Shown here piece by piece: positions 10,291 through 20,726 of a stretch of 22,420 nt of DNA. Each line of letters starts with the position of its first letter. The first letter of the stretch is position 1. Under the pieces are notes generated by a model, which worked only from the letters and a program-made list of their open reading frames with translations, ran no database searches and had not been told where the DNA came from. The DNA comes from Neoconidiobolus thromboides FSU 785 (taxonomy: Eukaryota; Entomophthoromycota; Entomophthoromycetes; Entomophthorales; Neoconidiobolaceae): the NCBI GenBank assembly GCA_025603075.1, contig MU626533.1:1-22420 (forward strand), given 5' to 3'. The position numbers and the translations under genes are program-made.

Positions 10291-10544
10291 TCAATCTTTT
10301 TACTAAGTGAGTAAAATTTTATATAAAAGTCATGACAATGAAATCGATTTTTTAAAGCTCATCTTAAAGCCTCTCATAATTAATTAAATCTGATTTTAGT
10401 CAATAATTTGTAAACATATATCTATACAGTACCACTCATTAGTGATTTGTGGTTGATTTATAAACATTGTTTTATGTTTAAAAAATAGCTATTATATTTA
10501 GTTTATCTAGGTTATCTCTTGAATCTAAAAGATAAATAAAGCTT
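10291..10544 (+). repeat. Long direct repeat, left copy
   Basis: Bases 10296-10544 (249 bases) read identically to 12758-13006. The five bases before them match at four positions. The unit contains a TTTTACT/AGTAAAA stem near its start and a CACT/AGTG stem in its middle. It does not begin TG or end CA, carries no ORF and shows no clear target duplication, so it does not look like a classical LTR. Confidence 0.92.
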
Positions 10545-11392
10545 TATAAATAATAATTAGGTCACTTTAATCGGACTTTTAGGGTCTTTATAATTAAGGT
10601 TAAAATAATTAACAGGGAAAGAACGGTACCTCACTTTAAGTAGTTAATACTAAAACTCCCTAATAATGTAAAATACCCAATCAATACATCTATAATTAAT
10701 ATAAATATTCTTAATAATTGTTATTGTTTTGAACATTTAAAGGATCGTGCGATTTTGGATCATTAACAGTAACATTGAGGTAAATTGTAACTCAAATATC
10801 TAATTTGTAAAATAAAATACTTTATATTTTTATTTGATATATAACAATTATAAGACTATCCATTTAACTGATATATCAAAATAGCTACAATTTTTATTAT
10901 AAGTTTATTGTTAGAAGCCTAGTCACTGAAATAAAAAACACTTTTTTATTAGAATTACGTTAGTTTTACATTAATTAAACTCCTCTTAGGTGTAAAGAGT
11001 TATGTCCAATCTTAACAGTTTTAGATTTAAGCTGCACTTGCTTAATATGGATTTTATTATAAACGCAACCTACCTATTCTTTTAAATATTTCAGTATTAT
11101 ATAACAACCTTTATTAAATTAATTAAATATTATTACTATGCAATACTATTTTTTTCTTAAATTTAGTTTAAAGAACTTTATGCTTTATTTGTATGAAAGA
11201 CTTAACAGACACAGCTATTGAAGAGGGAGTATGATAAAAATAGGATCAGTACTTATAAGATAATCTTTAAATAATAATGAAATATGATAATAACTAGCAC
11301 TTCGGTTGTTTGGTATATAAACAACTTAAATATTGCAAAAATAAATATTATCGTTTAGGAAAAAATAGAATTGAAAACTAAAAATCTTTACC
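10545..11392. other. Upstream region of the secreted-protein gene, inside the direct repeats
   Basis: This is the unique left part of the segment between the two long repeats. It is AT-rich with no supported ORF. A TATA-like site occurs near its right end. Confidence 0.45.
11314..11321 (+). promoter_or_regulatory. TATA-like element upstream of the secreted-protein gene
   Basis: TATATAAA lies 72 bases upstream of the ATG at 11393, a reasonable place for a fungal core promoter. In AT-rich DNA such a match can arise by chance. Confidence 0.35.
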
Positions 11393-12034
11393 ATGAACAG
11401 CAAATTAGTCTTTTTACTCAGCGTTTTATTTACTTACATTATGTGTGAGCCAATTACTTTGTTTTTAGTAGGTTCCTATGGAATTGCTCTTGCTGGTGCT
11501 GCTATATTTAACGCTTTGGCTATAGGTACTGCTATTACTATCACTGGACTTGGTGTTGGTGCTGCATTAAAAGAGGCTGGGGTGTTTGATTCAAAGTCAA
11601 ATACTTTAAAATTAGATGATACTAAATATAAAGCTACTTTGTATTGCAAGAAATTCGAAGGTAATCTGGCTATAGTTGATTCTAAAATACAACGCTTCCT
11701 TACTAGTACTAACCTAAAACAGATGGATCTCTTACGTTATAAAGTTACTGATGAGGATTGGTTCTGTACTCAAACTGGACTAGCCAGTGGTAATATGATA
11801 ACTAAATTACAAGGTGAGATTGATTGTGAAATCTATGTTTCAAAAAAGAATGATAACTTAATTCCTTGTGGCGACCGTTATGGATGGAAATACGATAACA
11901 ATAATGCAACAAAAGTAATGTATTATAAAGTTGAGAATAAAGGGAAAACCGGTTACTATGTAATAGGTGATAATGGCCGTTTAGGTATAAGAGAATCCCT
12001 TGGCTACCCACCTTTGAAGCGTCGCTCTGTCTAA
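11393..12034 (+). CDS. Small secreted protein of unknown family, four cysteines
   Basis: This intact single-exon ORF encodes 213 residues. Residues 1-18 look like a signal peptide (a lysine, then a hydrophobic core, with likely cleavage near C18/E19). Residues 21-60 are strongly hydrophobic and rich in Gly and Ala (G27, G30, G35, G45, G52, G54, G56), which could be a membrane-inserting or buried segment. The rest is polar with four cysteines (C85, C125, C145, C159), compatible with two disulfides, and ends in KRRSV. I do not recognise a family and assign no function. Codons appear more balanced than in the flanks, and the ATG is preceded by ACC. The gene is the only one between the two 249-base direct repeats. 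A secreted effector-like or surface role is possible but unproven; a short membrane-anchored protein is the alternative. Confidence 0.72.
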   Translation: MNSKLVFLLSVLFTYIMCEPITLFLVGSYGIALAGAAIFNALAIGTAITITGLGVGAALKEAGVFDSKSNTLKLDDTKYKATLYCKKFEGNLAIVDSKIQRFLTSTNLKQMDLLRYKVTDEDWFCTQTGLASGNMITKLQGEIDCEIYVSKKNDNLIPCGDRYGWKYDNNNATKVMYYKVENKGKTGYYVIGDNGRLGIRESLGYPPLKRRSV

Positions 12035-12752
12035 TCCAAAAGTATCAATCACTCTGATGACAACTTTTTTGTTTTTGATCAGTCAATACTTTTGTACAAA
12101 TATCGAATCTTATTTTTGTTTTAAATTAGAATAAATTTAAACTATAGAAAAATACAGTCTTTATTTTAGCTTTAACTTGACCCTGATTTGGGCTTAGTAA
12201 CTGATAACAAAATTTTCAAAATGTATTAATACCATCTATTATGGCTGATTCACCTTGAATTTTAGGTCTGATTTTTATTTAAAATAGCTGTTTACTATTT
12301 TCAATTCAAGTAAAATTATATTAAAATTTTTAGTTCATAATTTTTGTTACATTTTAATAAGTTGTAGTTTATAAACTGATTTGAATTAGCTTTTTGACTC
12401 CCTTAATTTTACTGCTAAACTGATTTTGTACTATTATTTAAAATGAAAACTAACTCTCAAATGTTTTAGTTTTCTTTCATTTTTTTATTTCAAAATATTT
12501 CTAATTAATTATAATTTAACATTAGCAATACAAGAAAAAGATACTAGCAATAATAATAGTTGAAATAGTAGCATACTGGATTATATATATTTATAAGTAA
12601 GCTCTTAGTTTAAGTTTGGCATTGTAAGCTTTAATTCAAATCGTTGGTTTTAAGTACAAATCTTAAAAGATCAACCAACCAAATGACTGATTTTAAAAAG
12701 TATTGCTATTTCTTTTCAATTTGAGGTAAACCCAAGTATATAATATTTTATG
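12035..12752. other. Downstream region of the secreted-protein gene, inside the direct repeats
   Basis: Apart from the stem just after the stop codon, this AT-rich stretch shows no ORF or repeat that I can support. Confidence 0.45.
12037..12094 (+). other. Inverted repeat just after the stop codon of the secreted-protein gene
   Basis: CAAAAGTAT at 12037-12045 is repeated in inverse as ATACTTTTG at 12086-12094, with a 40-base loop. It would lie in the 3'UTR and could form an mRNA stem. Its role is unknown. Confidence 0.4.
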
Positions 12753-13006
12753 TCAACCTTTTTACTAAGTGAGTAAAATTTTATATAAAAGTCATGACAA
12801 TGAAATCGATTTTTTAAAGCTCATCTTAAAGCCTCTCATAATTAATTAAATCTGATTTTAGTCAATAATTTGTAAACATATATCTATACAGTACCACTCA
12901 TTAGTGATTTGTGGTTGATTTATAAACATTGTTTTATGTTTAAAAAATAGCTATTATATTTAGTTTATCTAGGTTATCTCTTGAATCTAAAAGATAAATA
13001 AAGCTT
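12753..13006 (+). repeat. Long direct repeat, right copy
   Basis: This is the partner of 10291-10544, in the same orientation. The 249 bases 12758-13006 match without a difference; the single difference is at the fifth base of the extended repeat. It lies about 250 bases upstream of the lipid kinase start, so it may overlap that promoter region. Confidence 0.92.
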
Positions 13007-13258
13007 CATTATAAATATGGAGTGACATATCATAATAATCTGTTTGATACTAATTCCTATCTGACCAATAAATAGTCAATATAGAGTAACAATGATTTAT
13101 TATTCTTCAAAATAATTTAAAAAGTTCCAACTTTCAAATGAAATTATTCGGAAACCTTTTTATAGCTAAAAAATGACCTAGTTCCTTTGTGGAAAATAAT
13201 ATAAAAACAATACAAAAACCTAACCATTTTTCTAAATATTCCTTTTTTACACCAAATT

Positions 13259-15031
13259 ATGATTAACGAAGAATTCGACTTAAAGATTAAAGAAGGCTTT
13301 TTTACCACATTGATTAATTGTAATTCTAAAGTATTGGCTAAAATTTCCATTTCTAATGAATGCATTGTATTGATCCCAAGTAAAATTTAAATAATTTCAA
13401 GTTTGCATTAATTAAGGTTTAGATCAAGAAGAAGAAGAAAACTTCAGCAAAAGTATTGGAAAATACATTGGAAAAAGTTTACAATTTGACGGAAGTCATG
13501 CAACAATCAATACGAAAACTTTATTTGCTGCAAGATTGACCAAAAAGAATCTTAATACTGAAAGTATATTATTAGAAAATGCTCCTAGTTTCTTACTCGA
13601 TGAATCGACAGTTATACAAGATGAAGAAAGTCTAGTGTATTTTACTTTATTTGGACTTGATTTTATTAGCAAATCTGGAAGTGGACAATTATGTGACAAA
13701 AAGCATCTTCCAAAGCTAAGAGCATTTACTTTTGAAGTATCAAATAAATTAGCAACATCCTTAATCGATTATTTTAATATTTATTTTCAAACGAATCAAG
13801 GTAATCAACTTTTTATCCTTAATTTATATAAGTATATCAAAAACTATTAGATCCGGGTAAAACAACGGAAAGTTACGTTAAGAAGAAATATTTGGCAATT
13901 ACAAATCCAGTCGGTGGTACTAAAGATGCACATAAAAAATTTCATAGTATTACTGCCCCTATGCTTAAATTAGCTGGTATCGAGGTGGATTACTTTGAAA
14001 CTACTTATTTATACCATGGTGAAAAGATAGTTAAAACTTCGGAAAACATTCAGCAATATCATGCAATAATAACCAATGGTGGGGATGGGATGATTTATGA
14101 AGGATTGGTAAATACATATCTATATTAGACAAATGCCTTATTTATAATTAGAATGGATTTTTAGGACGTGAAGATTATCAGCAATTTAAATCGATTCCAT
14201 TAGCAATTTTGCCTGGAGGTACCATTTAATCAGAATTATTAAAATCGATTTAATTAAAGAATAGGTACCGGGAATGGATTAGCAACTTCATTAGGGATTG
14301 TGAGCTTTGAAGCAGCTTCATTTACATTAATAAGGAACACAGTAAATAGATTTGATATATTAGCAGTTTATTCATCTCCAACATTAACCACACCAAGGTA
14401 TGGGATACTTGATTTTGCTTGTGGATTTTTAAATGATATAGATGATACTACCGATAAAATGAGATTTATGGGTCCCCTTAGGGTTGACTTATCGGCAGCT
14501 TATCTCTTCGCTCGAAACAAAAAATATCCTTTTAAAGTTTATTATAAACCGGTAAATAAAACAGCTTCAGAGCAAGTTGATAATGTAAGTGAAACAAATT
14601 CGCCACCAGAAAATTTATTAGCAAAAGATGGTGGAGAGTTGGGAGAAGGATGGGTTGAAGCTGATTTAAAAGTCTTCTTTTTAGCAGTTACTAATGTACC
14701 ATATGTTAGTCATAACCTTAAAATAGCAGAAAGATCAAAATATAATTCGAATGATATGTCTTTAGTTTATGATAAAGATCCTAAACTTGGAACAGTTAAA
14801 ATATCAGGAGCTTTTCTTAAAGAAGATGAAAATCCAGGAAAGGGTCATGTTACTTCCCTATTGACTGAAAAAAACATAACCAATTTCATTATAACTTCTT
14901 CAGATCCTAAAAAACCAGATAGCCTTTTACCATTTTGTCGCATTGATGGTGAGAAATTTGTTCGTTCTAAAGCTTTTCAAGTCACTGTTTTGCCAAGCCA
15001 TATCAATTTTTTAATCCCTATGAGGCTTTAA
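13259..15031 (+). CDS. Sphingosine/ceramide kinase family lipid kinase, five exons
   Basis: This protein probably phosphorylates a long-chain sphingoid base or a related lipid with ATP. Exons 13259-13379, 13417-13800, 13851-14107, 14152-14218 and 14265-15031 join in frame to 531 residues. The introns are 37, 50, 44 and 46 bases, all GT-AG. The diacylglycerol-kinase-type catalytic domain begins near residue 182. NPVGG (187-191) is the first conserved block. GGDGM, with the probable catalytic D247, lies at 245-249 and leads into YEGLNGFLGR. LPGGTGNG (274-281) is the nucleotide-binding block. A later block (FACGFLNDID, then FMGPLRVDL) fits the sphingosine-kinase C4 region, and DGE occurs near the end. 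The N-terminal 180 residues are poorly conserved, as is usual. The start was chosen because the preceding frame is closed. Which lipid is used cannot be told. Confidence 0.91.
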
Positions 15032-15186
15032 TTGATTTATTCTGCTTCATTAGCTTGTCTCTAACGATTAAAATAAATAATTATTAAGCTAAATATATTG
15101 ATACTGTTGTATCTTTCATTATAATAAATTTCCAACAAAATGTCTAATACTAAGGCTGTTTTTAATTTTACAATTTAATTTAAAAA

Positions 15187-16021
15187 TTAGATAATATATA
15201 CTATAATTAATGTGGATAGAATGTAAGAGAAGATATGGTAATTAAAGATTTTAGCTCCATGAGTAGCACTACTCAAGCAGGTAAGACATAGGTTAGCTAT
15301 ATTAAATAAAGTTAATAACTTAAAATGATAAACAAAGCAAAAAAACTTACATCCTCCATTCCCAGCTTTATACAGACGAAATTGCCTTGTAAAAGGATTC
15401 AATGCACCTGCAGGTGCACCAACTAAATAAGAACGAGCAGTATCGTAAACATACAGCTTATAGTTGTCCGATTCTATCAAAGGGGGATTTGTAGGGTCGG
15501 AAGTAAAGTTAGCCATATCCCAACTATATTCTGTAGTATCTCCAGGTAACTCTAAGCCTATATTATAAGTGATAACATTACCAGTTTCTTGACGTATAGC
15601 AATAATAGAAATGTTATTGGGTTTGATTTTTAAATTATCATCAAATTTCCATTTCATTTTAGCAACACTTCCTATGGCCCATCCAGCAACAAAGTTTTGG
15701 GCCACTGGTGGATCTAAAAAGGTGATCATGCCTCTAGCAGCATTAGGCGCGATCCTTGCTGATGATGAAGACTTCGAAGAGGAAGAGGACTTGGAAGGAC
15801 TTCCAGAGCTTTGTTCGTTTGAAGTACTTTTGCTAGGACTTGAACTTTCAGTGGCTGAAGCATTTGAAGATGAGGAGCTTGAGTTTGAAGAGTCTGACTT
15901 TTGACCATCTATAAAACAGTTAGATCAAGTAATGGTGATGTATGAAAGAATTACTTGTAACAACAAAGAAAATAGTAAGAATAAATAAAGTTAATAGTTT
16001 TGTATTGAAAATGTTATACAT
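15187..16021 (-). CDS. Serine-rich GPI-anchored cell-surface protein with Kre9/Knh1- or DUF7137-like domain
   Basis: Three exons (15955-16021, 15351-15908, 15187-15296) join in frame to 244 residues. The introns are 46 and 54 bases, GT-AG. Residues 1-22 form a hydrophobic signal peptide (LLTLFILTIFFVVT). Residues 24-75 are Ser/Thr-rich, a likely O-mannosylated stalk. Residues 83-208 start ITFLDPPVAQNFVAGWAIGS and end around YKLYVYDTARSY and FRLYKAG. This pattern of strands resembles fungal Ig-like domains of cell-wall proteins. The C-terminus has small residues (SSATHGA, 217-223) followed by a hydrophobic tail with no charge, typical of GPI attachment. A cell-wall or plasma-membrane location is inferred; a role in glucan assembly is only suggested by Kre9-type similarity. 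The gene converges with the lipid kinase, with 155 bases between the stops. Confidence 0.78.
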
Positions 16022-17001
16022 GATTAGATAATAAAGATAAAAAACAATTTCTAGATTTAAAGCTTTTAAATCTTTTGATATTATGTTGTGGGTGGTTTGT
16101 TTTTGAGATTTTGTAAACTATAACGGTAAGTGTTTTAAAATTTCCGTCAGCATTATATTTTTTATCCAAAGTCATGGCTTAAACTTACCATTTGTTTGGC
16201 TAAGGTTCTTTAAGCTGCTTAAAATTTCATTTGAAATTTACTTTATTAAGTAATTTGACATCAATTGAAATTTTATTATTTTATTAGTTTGGTCATTTAA
16301 GGCTTTATAACATTATTTAAAAACTTCAAAAAGCACATTGAAATCCATATTAAAATCAATTTAATATAAGCAAGTTTAATATAACTTCGCAATCAAAGTT
16401 TTGAGTTTTTATGAATAATAAGAAATTGTTACTATTATTTTTATTTTTATTTTTAAATTAATTTTATTATTATTTCGACATGTTAATTTGATAATAGTTT
16501 TTACATTTTATAAATAGCTCTATAAGCTCTTTGACAAGCTTGGCACAGAGTAAGAAATGCCATAACTTCAGCTAAAATTAGTTTTTAATGTTTAATATTA
16601 TTATAATCTTCTATAAATAACTAAAATATAGTTAAAGCTAATGATATAGATAAAAGATTCAACATAATAAAGTACCGAAATGGCTTACATTGTATCGCTT
16701 TTGTGAGTGTATGTTCACTTTAAATTACAGATTAAAGCTCATATTGTTTTAAATTAACTAATCTTATTTTGCTAAATTATTCCACAAAGCTAAAGGTAAA
16801 ATTATAAGGAGCTTTATCCAATTAATAAAAATATTATTAGTTGTTAACTCGAATTTAGTAAAATGAATGTCTATGAACATAGTTTGAAAGCCACTCTATA
16901 ATTAAGGGAGATTTACAGCATTTTCAACCTATTATGATTATTTTGAAAATCAGACAAAATGTTTTGAATTTTTTAAATAATTAACAACGAAAGTGAATAA
17001 A
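16022..17001. other. AT-rich intergenic stretch
   Basis: This should include the promoter of the GPI-anchored protein gene at its left end. I see T-rich simple sequence near 16435-16480 and no supported gene. Confidence 0.5.
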
Positions 17002-17105
17002 ATATGGTAATGTGTTTTTGTATTTAAGAACTTTATTAATCTTTCCACTTAAATAGTGCTTAAAAGGTGGAAAAAGTAATGAAATCAAAAAAAACATCCC
17101 CATAT
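17002..17105 (-). repeat. Hairpin MITE-like element, copy 5
   Basis: This 104-base copy starts ATATGGTAATGTGTTTTTG, has the core CTTTCCACTTAAATAGTGCT followed by GGTGGAAAAAG and ATGAAATC, and ends ACATCCCCATAT. Its right end is one of the best-preserved termini in the window. Confidence 0.87.
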
Positions 17106-17598
17106 AATATATTATGGTGAGAGCTATTAGGTTTAACAATTAAGAGATTTATTTCCATCATAATATTTTTATTTTATTCAGTTTTGTTGCATTTATAAGA
17201 AAACTCAGAATCTGTTTAAATTTTTTTGAGATAGCTGTCATGGGTTGAAAATATTAGATAAAATGCCATTAAATTAGGATTTAACGCAATAATTTACAAA
17301 GCGATATTAATTAGACGAATTTTCAAAACTAAACAGTATACAAACAATTTTAACATTATCTAACCAAAGGATAAAAATATACTAAACCCAAGTATCAAAT
17401 TGTATAGTACAGTTTTAGTAAATAATAAAAATTGAAAATCAATCTCAAAAAATCGATCTGCTCGAAAAGGATCAATTGACCAATCAAAGCTTTGGATCTG
17501 TGGTTTCAATCCAATTTTTGCAATAAAATGGGATGTAAAATTTTTTCCAAGCTTGTAGCAAATAAGGATTGAAGAAAAATTTTGATTTTATTGATAGG
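17106..17598. other. Upstream region of RPS19
   Basis: This AT-rich stretch between hairpin copy 5 and the pyrimidine tract probably contains the distal promoter. I see no defined motif. Confidence 0.4.
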
Positions 17599-17652
17599 CC
17601 CCTGTCGCCCTATTTCCTTCTCTTTTCTCTGACTACCAGAAAATACGCCAAG
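17599..17652 (+). promoter_or_regulatory. Pyrimidine-rich initiation region and probable 5'UTR exon of RPS19
   Basis: Bases 17599-17630 are dominated by C and T (CCTGTCGCCC, then TTCCTTCTCTTTTCTCT), unusual for this AT-rich window and typical of ribosomal protein gene start regions. They are followed by a short stretch ending CCAAG, next to the GTAAAC donor-like site at 17653. No ATG lies between the tract and this site. Confidence 0.5.
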
Positions 17653-17827
17653 GTAAACTAAAAATACAATATAATTAGTAATAGATGGCGATATAGTAAT
17701 TGAACAAAAAAAAAAGTGATACAAAGAATAAATTGGAAACAAAAAATTAGTTGAAGCTCAGCAAATGGAATACCAAATGAAGAAATTAAAAAGAAATTGG
17801 AATAAAATATTTAAATGTGATATTTAG
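17653..17827 (+). other. Probable 5'UTR intron of RPS19
   Basis: The sequence begins AAG|GTAAAC and ends TATTTAG directly before the initiator ATG, giving a 175-base GT-AG intron. It contains an in-range ATG (in AAATGG), so splicing would be needed for a clean leader. This is inferred from splice signals only, and no strong branch site is visible. Confidence 0.5.
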
Positions 17828-18361
17828 ATGACTAGCGGTATTACTTTAAAGGACGTCAACCATAATGAATTCATCAAAGCCTATTCTTCTCACTTGAAGC
17901 GTTCCGGCAAAATCGAAGTCCCAACCTGGGTTGACCTTGTCAAAACCGGTACCCACAAACAACTTGCTCCATATGACCCAGACTGGTATTTCGTTCGTTG
18001 TGGTAAGTAGTAAATTGTCAATTTTATTTCGTAAGCCTAATGATTGTTTTAGCTGCCACTGCCCGTCACATCTACCTCCGTCGTGGTGTCGGTGTAGGTG
18101 CTCTTAAAATGAGAACCGGTGGACCAAAGAACCGCGGTAACCGTCCTTCAAGACGCCAAGAAGGTTCCGGTTCCGTTGCCCGTAAAATTCTCCAATCATT
18201 AGAAAAACTCGGTATCCTCGAAAAAGAGGAGCGCGGGTAAGATTAATTTTAGCTAGTAGTTTAAATGTCTAACATTATTCAGTGGTCGTAAAATCACCGA
18301 AGCCGGACGTCGTGAATTAGATCGTATTGCTGTTCAAGTTGTTCGTGCTAAAGACGAATAA
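17828..18361 (+). CDS. RPS19: 40S ribosomal protein S19 (eS19)
   Basis: Ribosomal protein eS19 is a small-subunit protein needed for 40S maturation. Exons 17828-18002, 18053-18236 and 18283-18361 join in frame to 145 residues, the usual length. The two introns are 50 and 46 bases, with GTAAGT/GTAAGA donors and a CTAAT-type branch site. Family blocks are evident along the whole chain: [75 protein letters not shown] and GRRELDRIA. Codons are much richer in C- and G-ending forms than in neighbouring genes, consistent with very high expression. The start matches the family's N-terminus. AATAAA follows the stop within ten bases. Confidence 0.98.
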
Positions 18362-20002
18362 GCCAATAAAATTTAACCTAACTTAGATGCTGTTGTGATA
18401 AGTTATTTAACTAAAAATATTATTTTTATTAGGTATATTATATTTTGTTGAGTTTGTTTAAATTTTATTTTAGTGAGGTTTGTATGTTTAATTATTGATA
18501 GATACGCTACAAAGCCATAAACGATTGAAGTTTAGATCTATGTAATAATAAAACGGAGAGGCTTTAGGATATCACTTATGCTTGTAGTTTAGGGTAATTA
18601 GTTTTGTAACGAAAAGTGTTTACTACACAATACTGAAAGTCATTATACGCATAGTTTTTTATTAGTTAATAATTATATATAGCTTTACCGTATTAACTCT
18701 TACTATTGATTAAGTAAATATTACTTGCTATATGATAAATAGATTTACCTCCTATGAACAGGACATAAAACCTTTTAAATAAATGGTTTTAACATATTGA
18801 GATTAATATTTTTTGGATTTAGTAGTTATGTTTTATGTTCTTTTTACTTTATACTTTAGAATATTAACTACTTAGATTATTTACCAGCATGAATATATAC
18901 TGTTTAGTGATTTATTAAGTTTATTAAATGAAATTAATGTGAATGGAAATATTAAAAATAAAATTTAAGCTCTCGTGAACAAATAAGGGAGTGCATTGTA
19001 ATAAAATAATCTTATAGATATAACTATACAGGGCATATAAAATTCAACTACTTTTTTACCTTAATTATACAAAGCTAAGGCTATCAAATCTAAATATTAA
19101 ATATAGGTAGTGATATTAACTGAAACAGCTATTTTAGACTTGTATGATGTATCATTTCAAACCGAATCCATTAAAAAGAAGCTAATTTATAAAACTATCC
19201 CTGTTTAAATCTAAAAAAACCTTTGTTATCATATAAAATGTTAAATTTAAATAATATTATAGTGAAAAAATTTTAATGCTGAAAAACTAAATAAGAAAGA
19301 TAGAATTGTTTCATTATATAAAAGCTAATTTTGTTTAATTTTGTTTAGTTTATCCACTTTTTAAGCAATATGAAATCAAAACTCTTAATAGCAATCCTTA
19401 AATCAAAAAATACCACATTGATGCATCCCCTATTCTGAAAGCTTTAAAGAAAAATGATGTTTATTAACAGTCAGATTATCGAGCTATATAGCTTTAGTTA
19501 ACAACTTGGAGATTTTTGATGAATTCTTAATGACTAAAGGGGTGTTTTAAAGCTGCTATTGTTATTAAGAATAAGACTTTTTATAAGGTGTTTTTGCCTT
19601 TTTAGATTGGTACTTTATTAAACTGGGATATTTTAGTTTGCTCAATTAGAGTTGATTATCTTTATGTATACATTCAATGTATACTGGCGATCAAATATGA
19701 TTAAAGATGTGTAGCAAAGTTGTTGTACGAATTAAGTAGCTAAGGGTTTAATTTTGTCAAGTTAATATTACACTTTTTTAAGTTTTATTTTAAAGTTTAA
19801 TAATAATCTTTTATACATAGCCTATTGTAAATAAAATACTGTATAGCTTAATATACTATCACAATTAACATTTCAAATAAATCACACAGGCATAATCTAA
19901 ACTACTTTTTCCTATTTAGATATCTACTTTATAGAACTATAAACCTAAAAAATAAAAGCTAACAATTAAAATCATTCAATTTATTTGTAGCATAATATTG
20001 AG
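18362..20002. other. Long AT-rich stretch without a supported gene
   Basis: About 1.6 kb with no ORF, splice-like structure or family match. It holds a small palindrome GTATACAT-TCA-ATGTATAC at 19666-19684 and a possible decayed hairpin element near 19350-19435. Confidence 0.45.
19350..19435 (+). repeat. Possible decayed copy of the hairpin element
   Basis: TCCACTTTTTAAGC, a CTTAAATC segment, AAAAAATACC and a final GCATCCCC occur in the order of the family, with several gaps. The left terminus is not recognisable. This could be chance similarity in AT-rich DNA. Confidence 0.3.
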
Positions 20003-20395
20003 TTAAAAATGAGTTTGGTATTGGAATTTAAAGTAGATGATACCATTTTGATTATTATCAATGGTGATTGGCTCTTCATAAATTCTTCAACGTGGACTAT
20101 CCGGCATGTCCTCTCTACCTAAAGCCTTACACCTTCTCGTAAAAGTGCCCCAGCTCACCCCCTCTCTAATGACCTTCTTATCTCCCCAATTATTGACCAT
20201 GCATCGTGATTTAATAGCAAGAACAAAAGAATCTGAAAGAGAATGGATCTGTTTGCTTTGTTTGTTTTCTATTAAGTTAAAGTCATCTTGTTCTGCTAAT
20301 TTAGCTATCGGATCCTAAGCGATAATTATAAAAAATAAAATATTTTTTTTAGTTAAATTTACCTTTAATTGATGGAATAGCGTAACAATTAACAT
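20003..20395 (-). pseudogene. 3' fragment of an unidentified spliced gene with an internal TGA
   Basis: The minus strand from 20314 to 20003 is open for 104 codons, apart from one TGA at 20087-20089, and ends in TAA. The translation looks strongly gene-like (SDSFVLAIKSRCMVNNWGD, then REGVSWGTFTRRCKALGRED before the TGA, and RIYEEPITIDNNQNGIIYFK after it). A 48-base GT-AG intron (20315-20362) joins it in phase to an 11-codon open stretch (20363-20395) containing HQLK. That stretch begins at an ATG directly preceded by a pyrimidine-rich CCCCTTGTAG acceptor-like site. Upstream the sequence turns into an AGTTTTAT simple repeat, so the 5' part seems lost. I do not recognise the family. The local GC content is clearly higher than the flanks. 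The short plus-strand ORF here is its shadow. If the gene really ends at the TGA, it could instead be a truncated but intact exon. Confidence 0.55.
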
Positions 20396-20726
20396 CTACA
20401 AGGGGTAAGATTGATGACTATAGCTTATTTCAGTAGGATACTCTTATTAAAGTAAGTTAGGTTCAAATGATGATACTTTGTGTAGCTTATCAGTTTTATC
20501 AGTTTTATTAGTTTTATGAGTTTAAGTTTTATTATAGTTTAGTTATTTGTACATATTTTCCTATTTTTTTTAGTTTGATTTATTGTTTACTAGATTTATT
20601 TCTAGATTTATAACCTTTTACTACCTTTGGTTTGCTGTTGCTTTTTATTTGTATATTAACTACTATTACTTTTTGTTGGCTATTAGTTGAGCACTCAGTT
20701 TATTTGATTGTTAATTATTATTTAAT
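20396..20726. other. Intergenic stretch with an AGTTTTAT-type simple repeat
   Basis: Near-tandem AGTTTTAT(C/T) units lie at about 20488-20535, next to the 5' side of the gene fragment. No gene is seen. Confidence 0.55.

Noticed and set aside
10291-13006. LTR retrotransposon with 249-base LTRs
   Set aside because: No TG...CA ends, no clear target duplication or primer site, and no reverse transcriptase or gag frame between the repeats.
15405-15420. 16-base palindrome TGCACCTGCAGGTGCA
   Set aside because: It lies inside the coding sequence for an Ala-Pro-Ala-Gly stretch and is probably a chance result of codon choice.
15611-15904. 97-codon acidic plus-strand ORF
   Set aside because: It is the antisense of the serine-rich stalk of the GPI-anchored protein. 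The minus-strand reading has introns, a signal peptide and a GPI tail.
17506-17742. 78-codon minus-strand ORF upstream of RPS19
   Set aside because: It overlaps the pyrimidine tract and leader intron of RPS19 and shows no protein family features.
20106-20318. 70-codon plus-strand ORF
   Set aside because: The minus-strand reading of the same region is more protein-like and joins in phase to an upstream exon.
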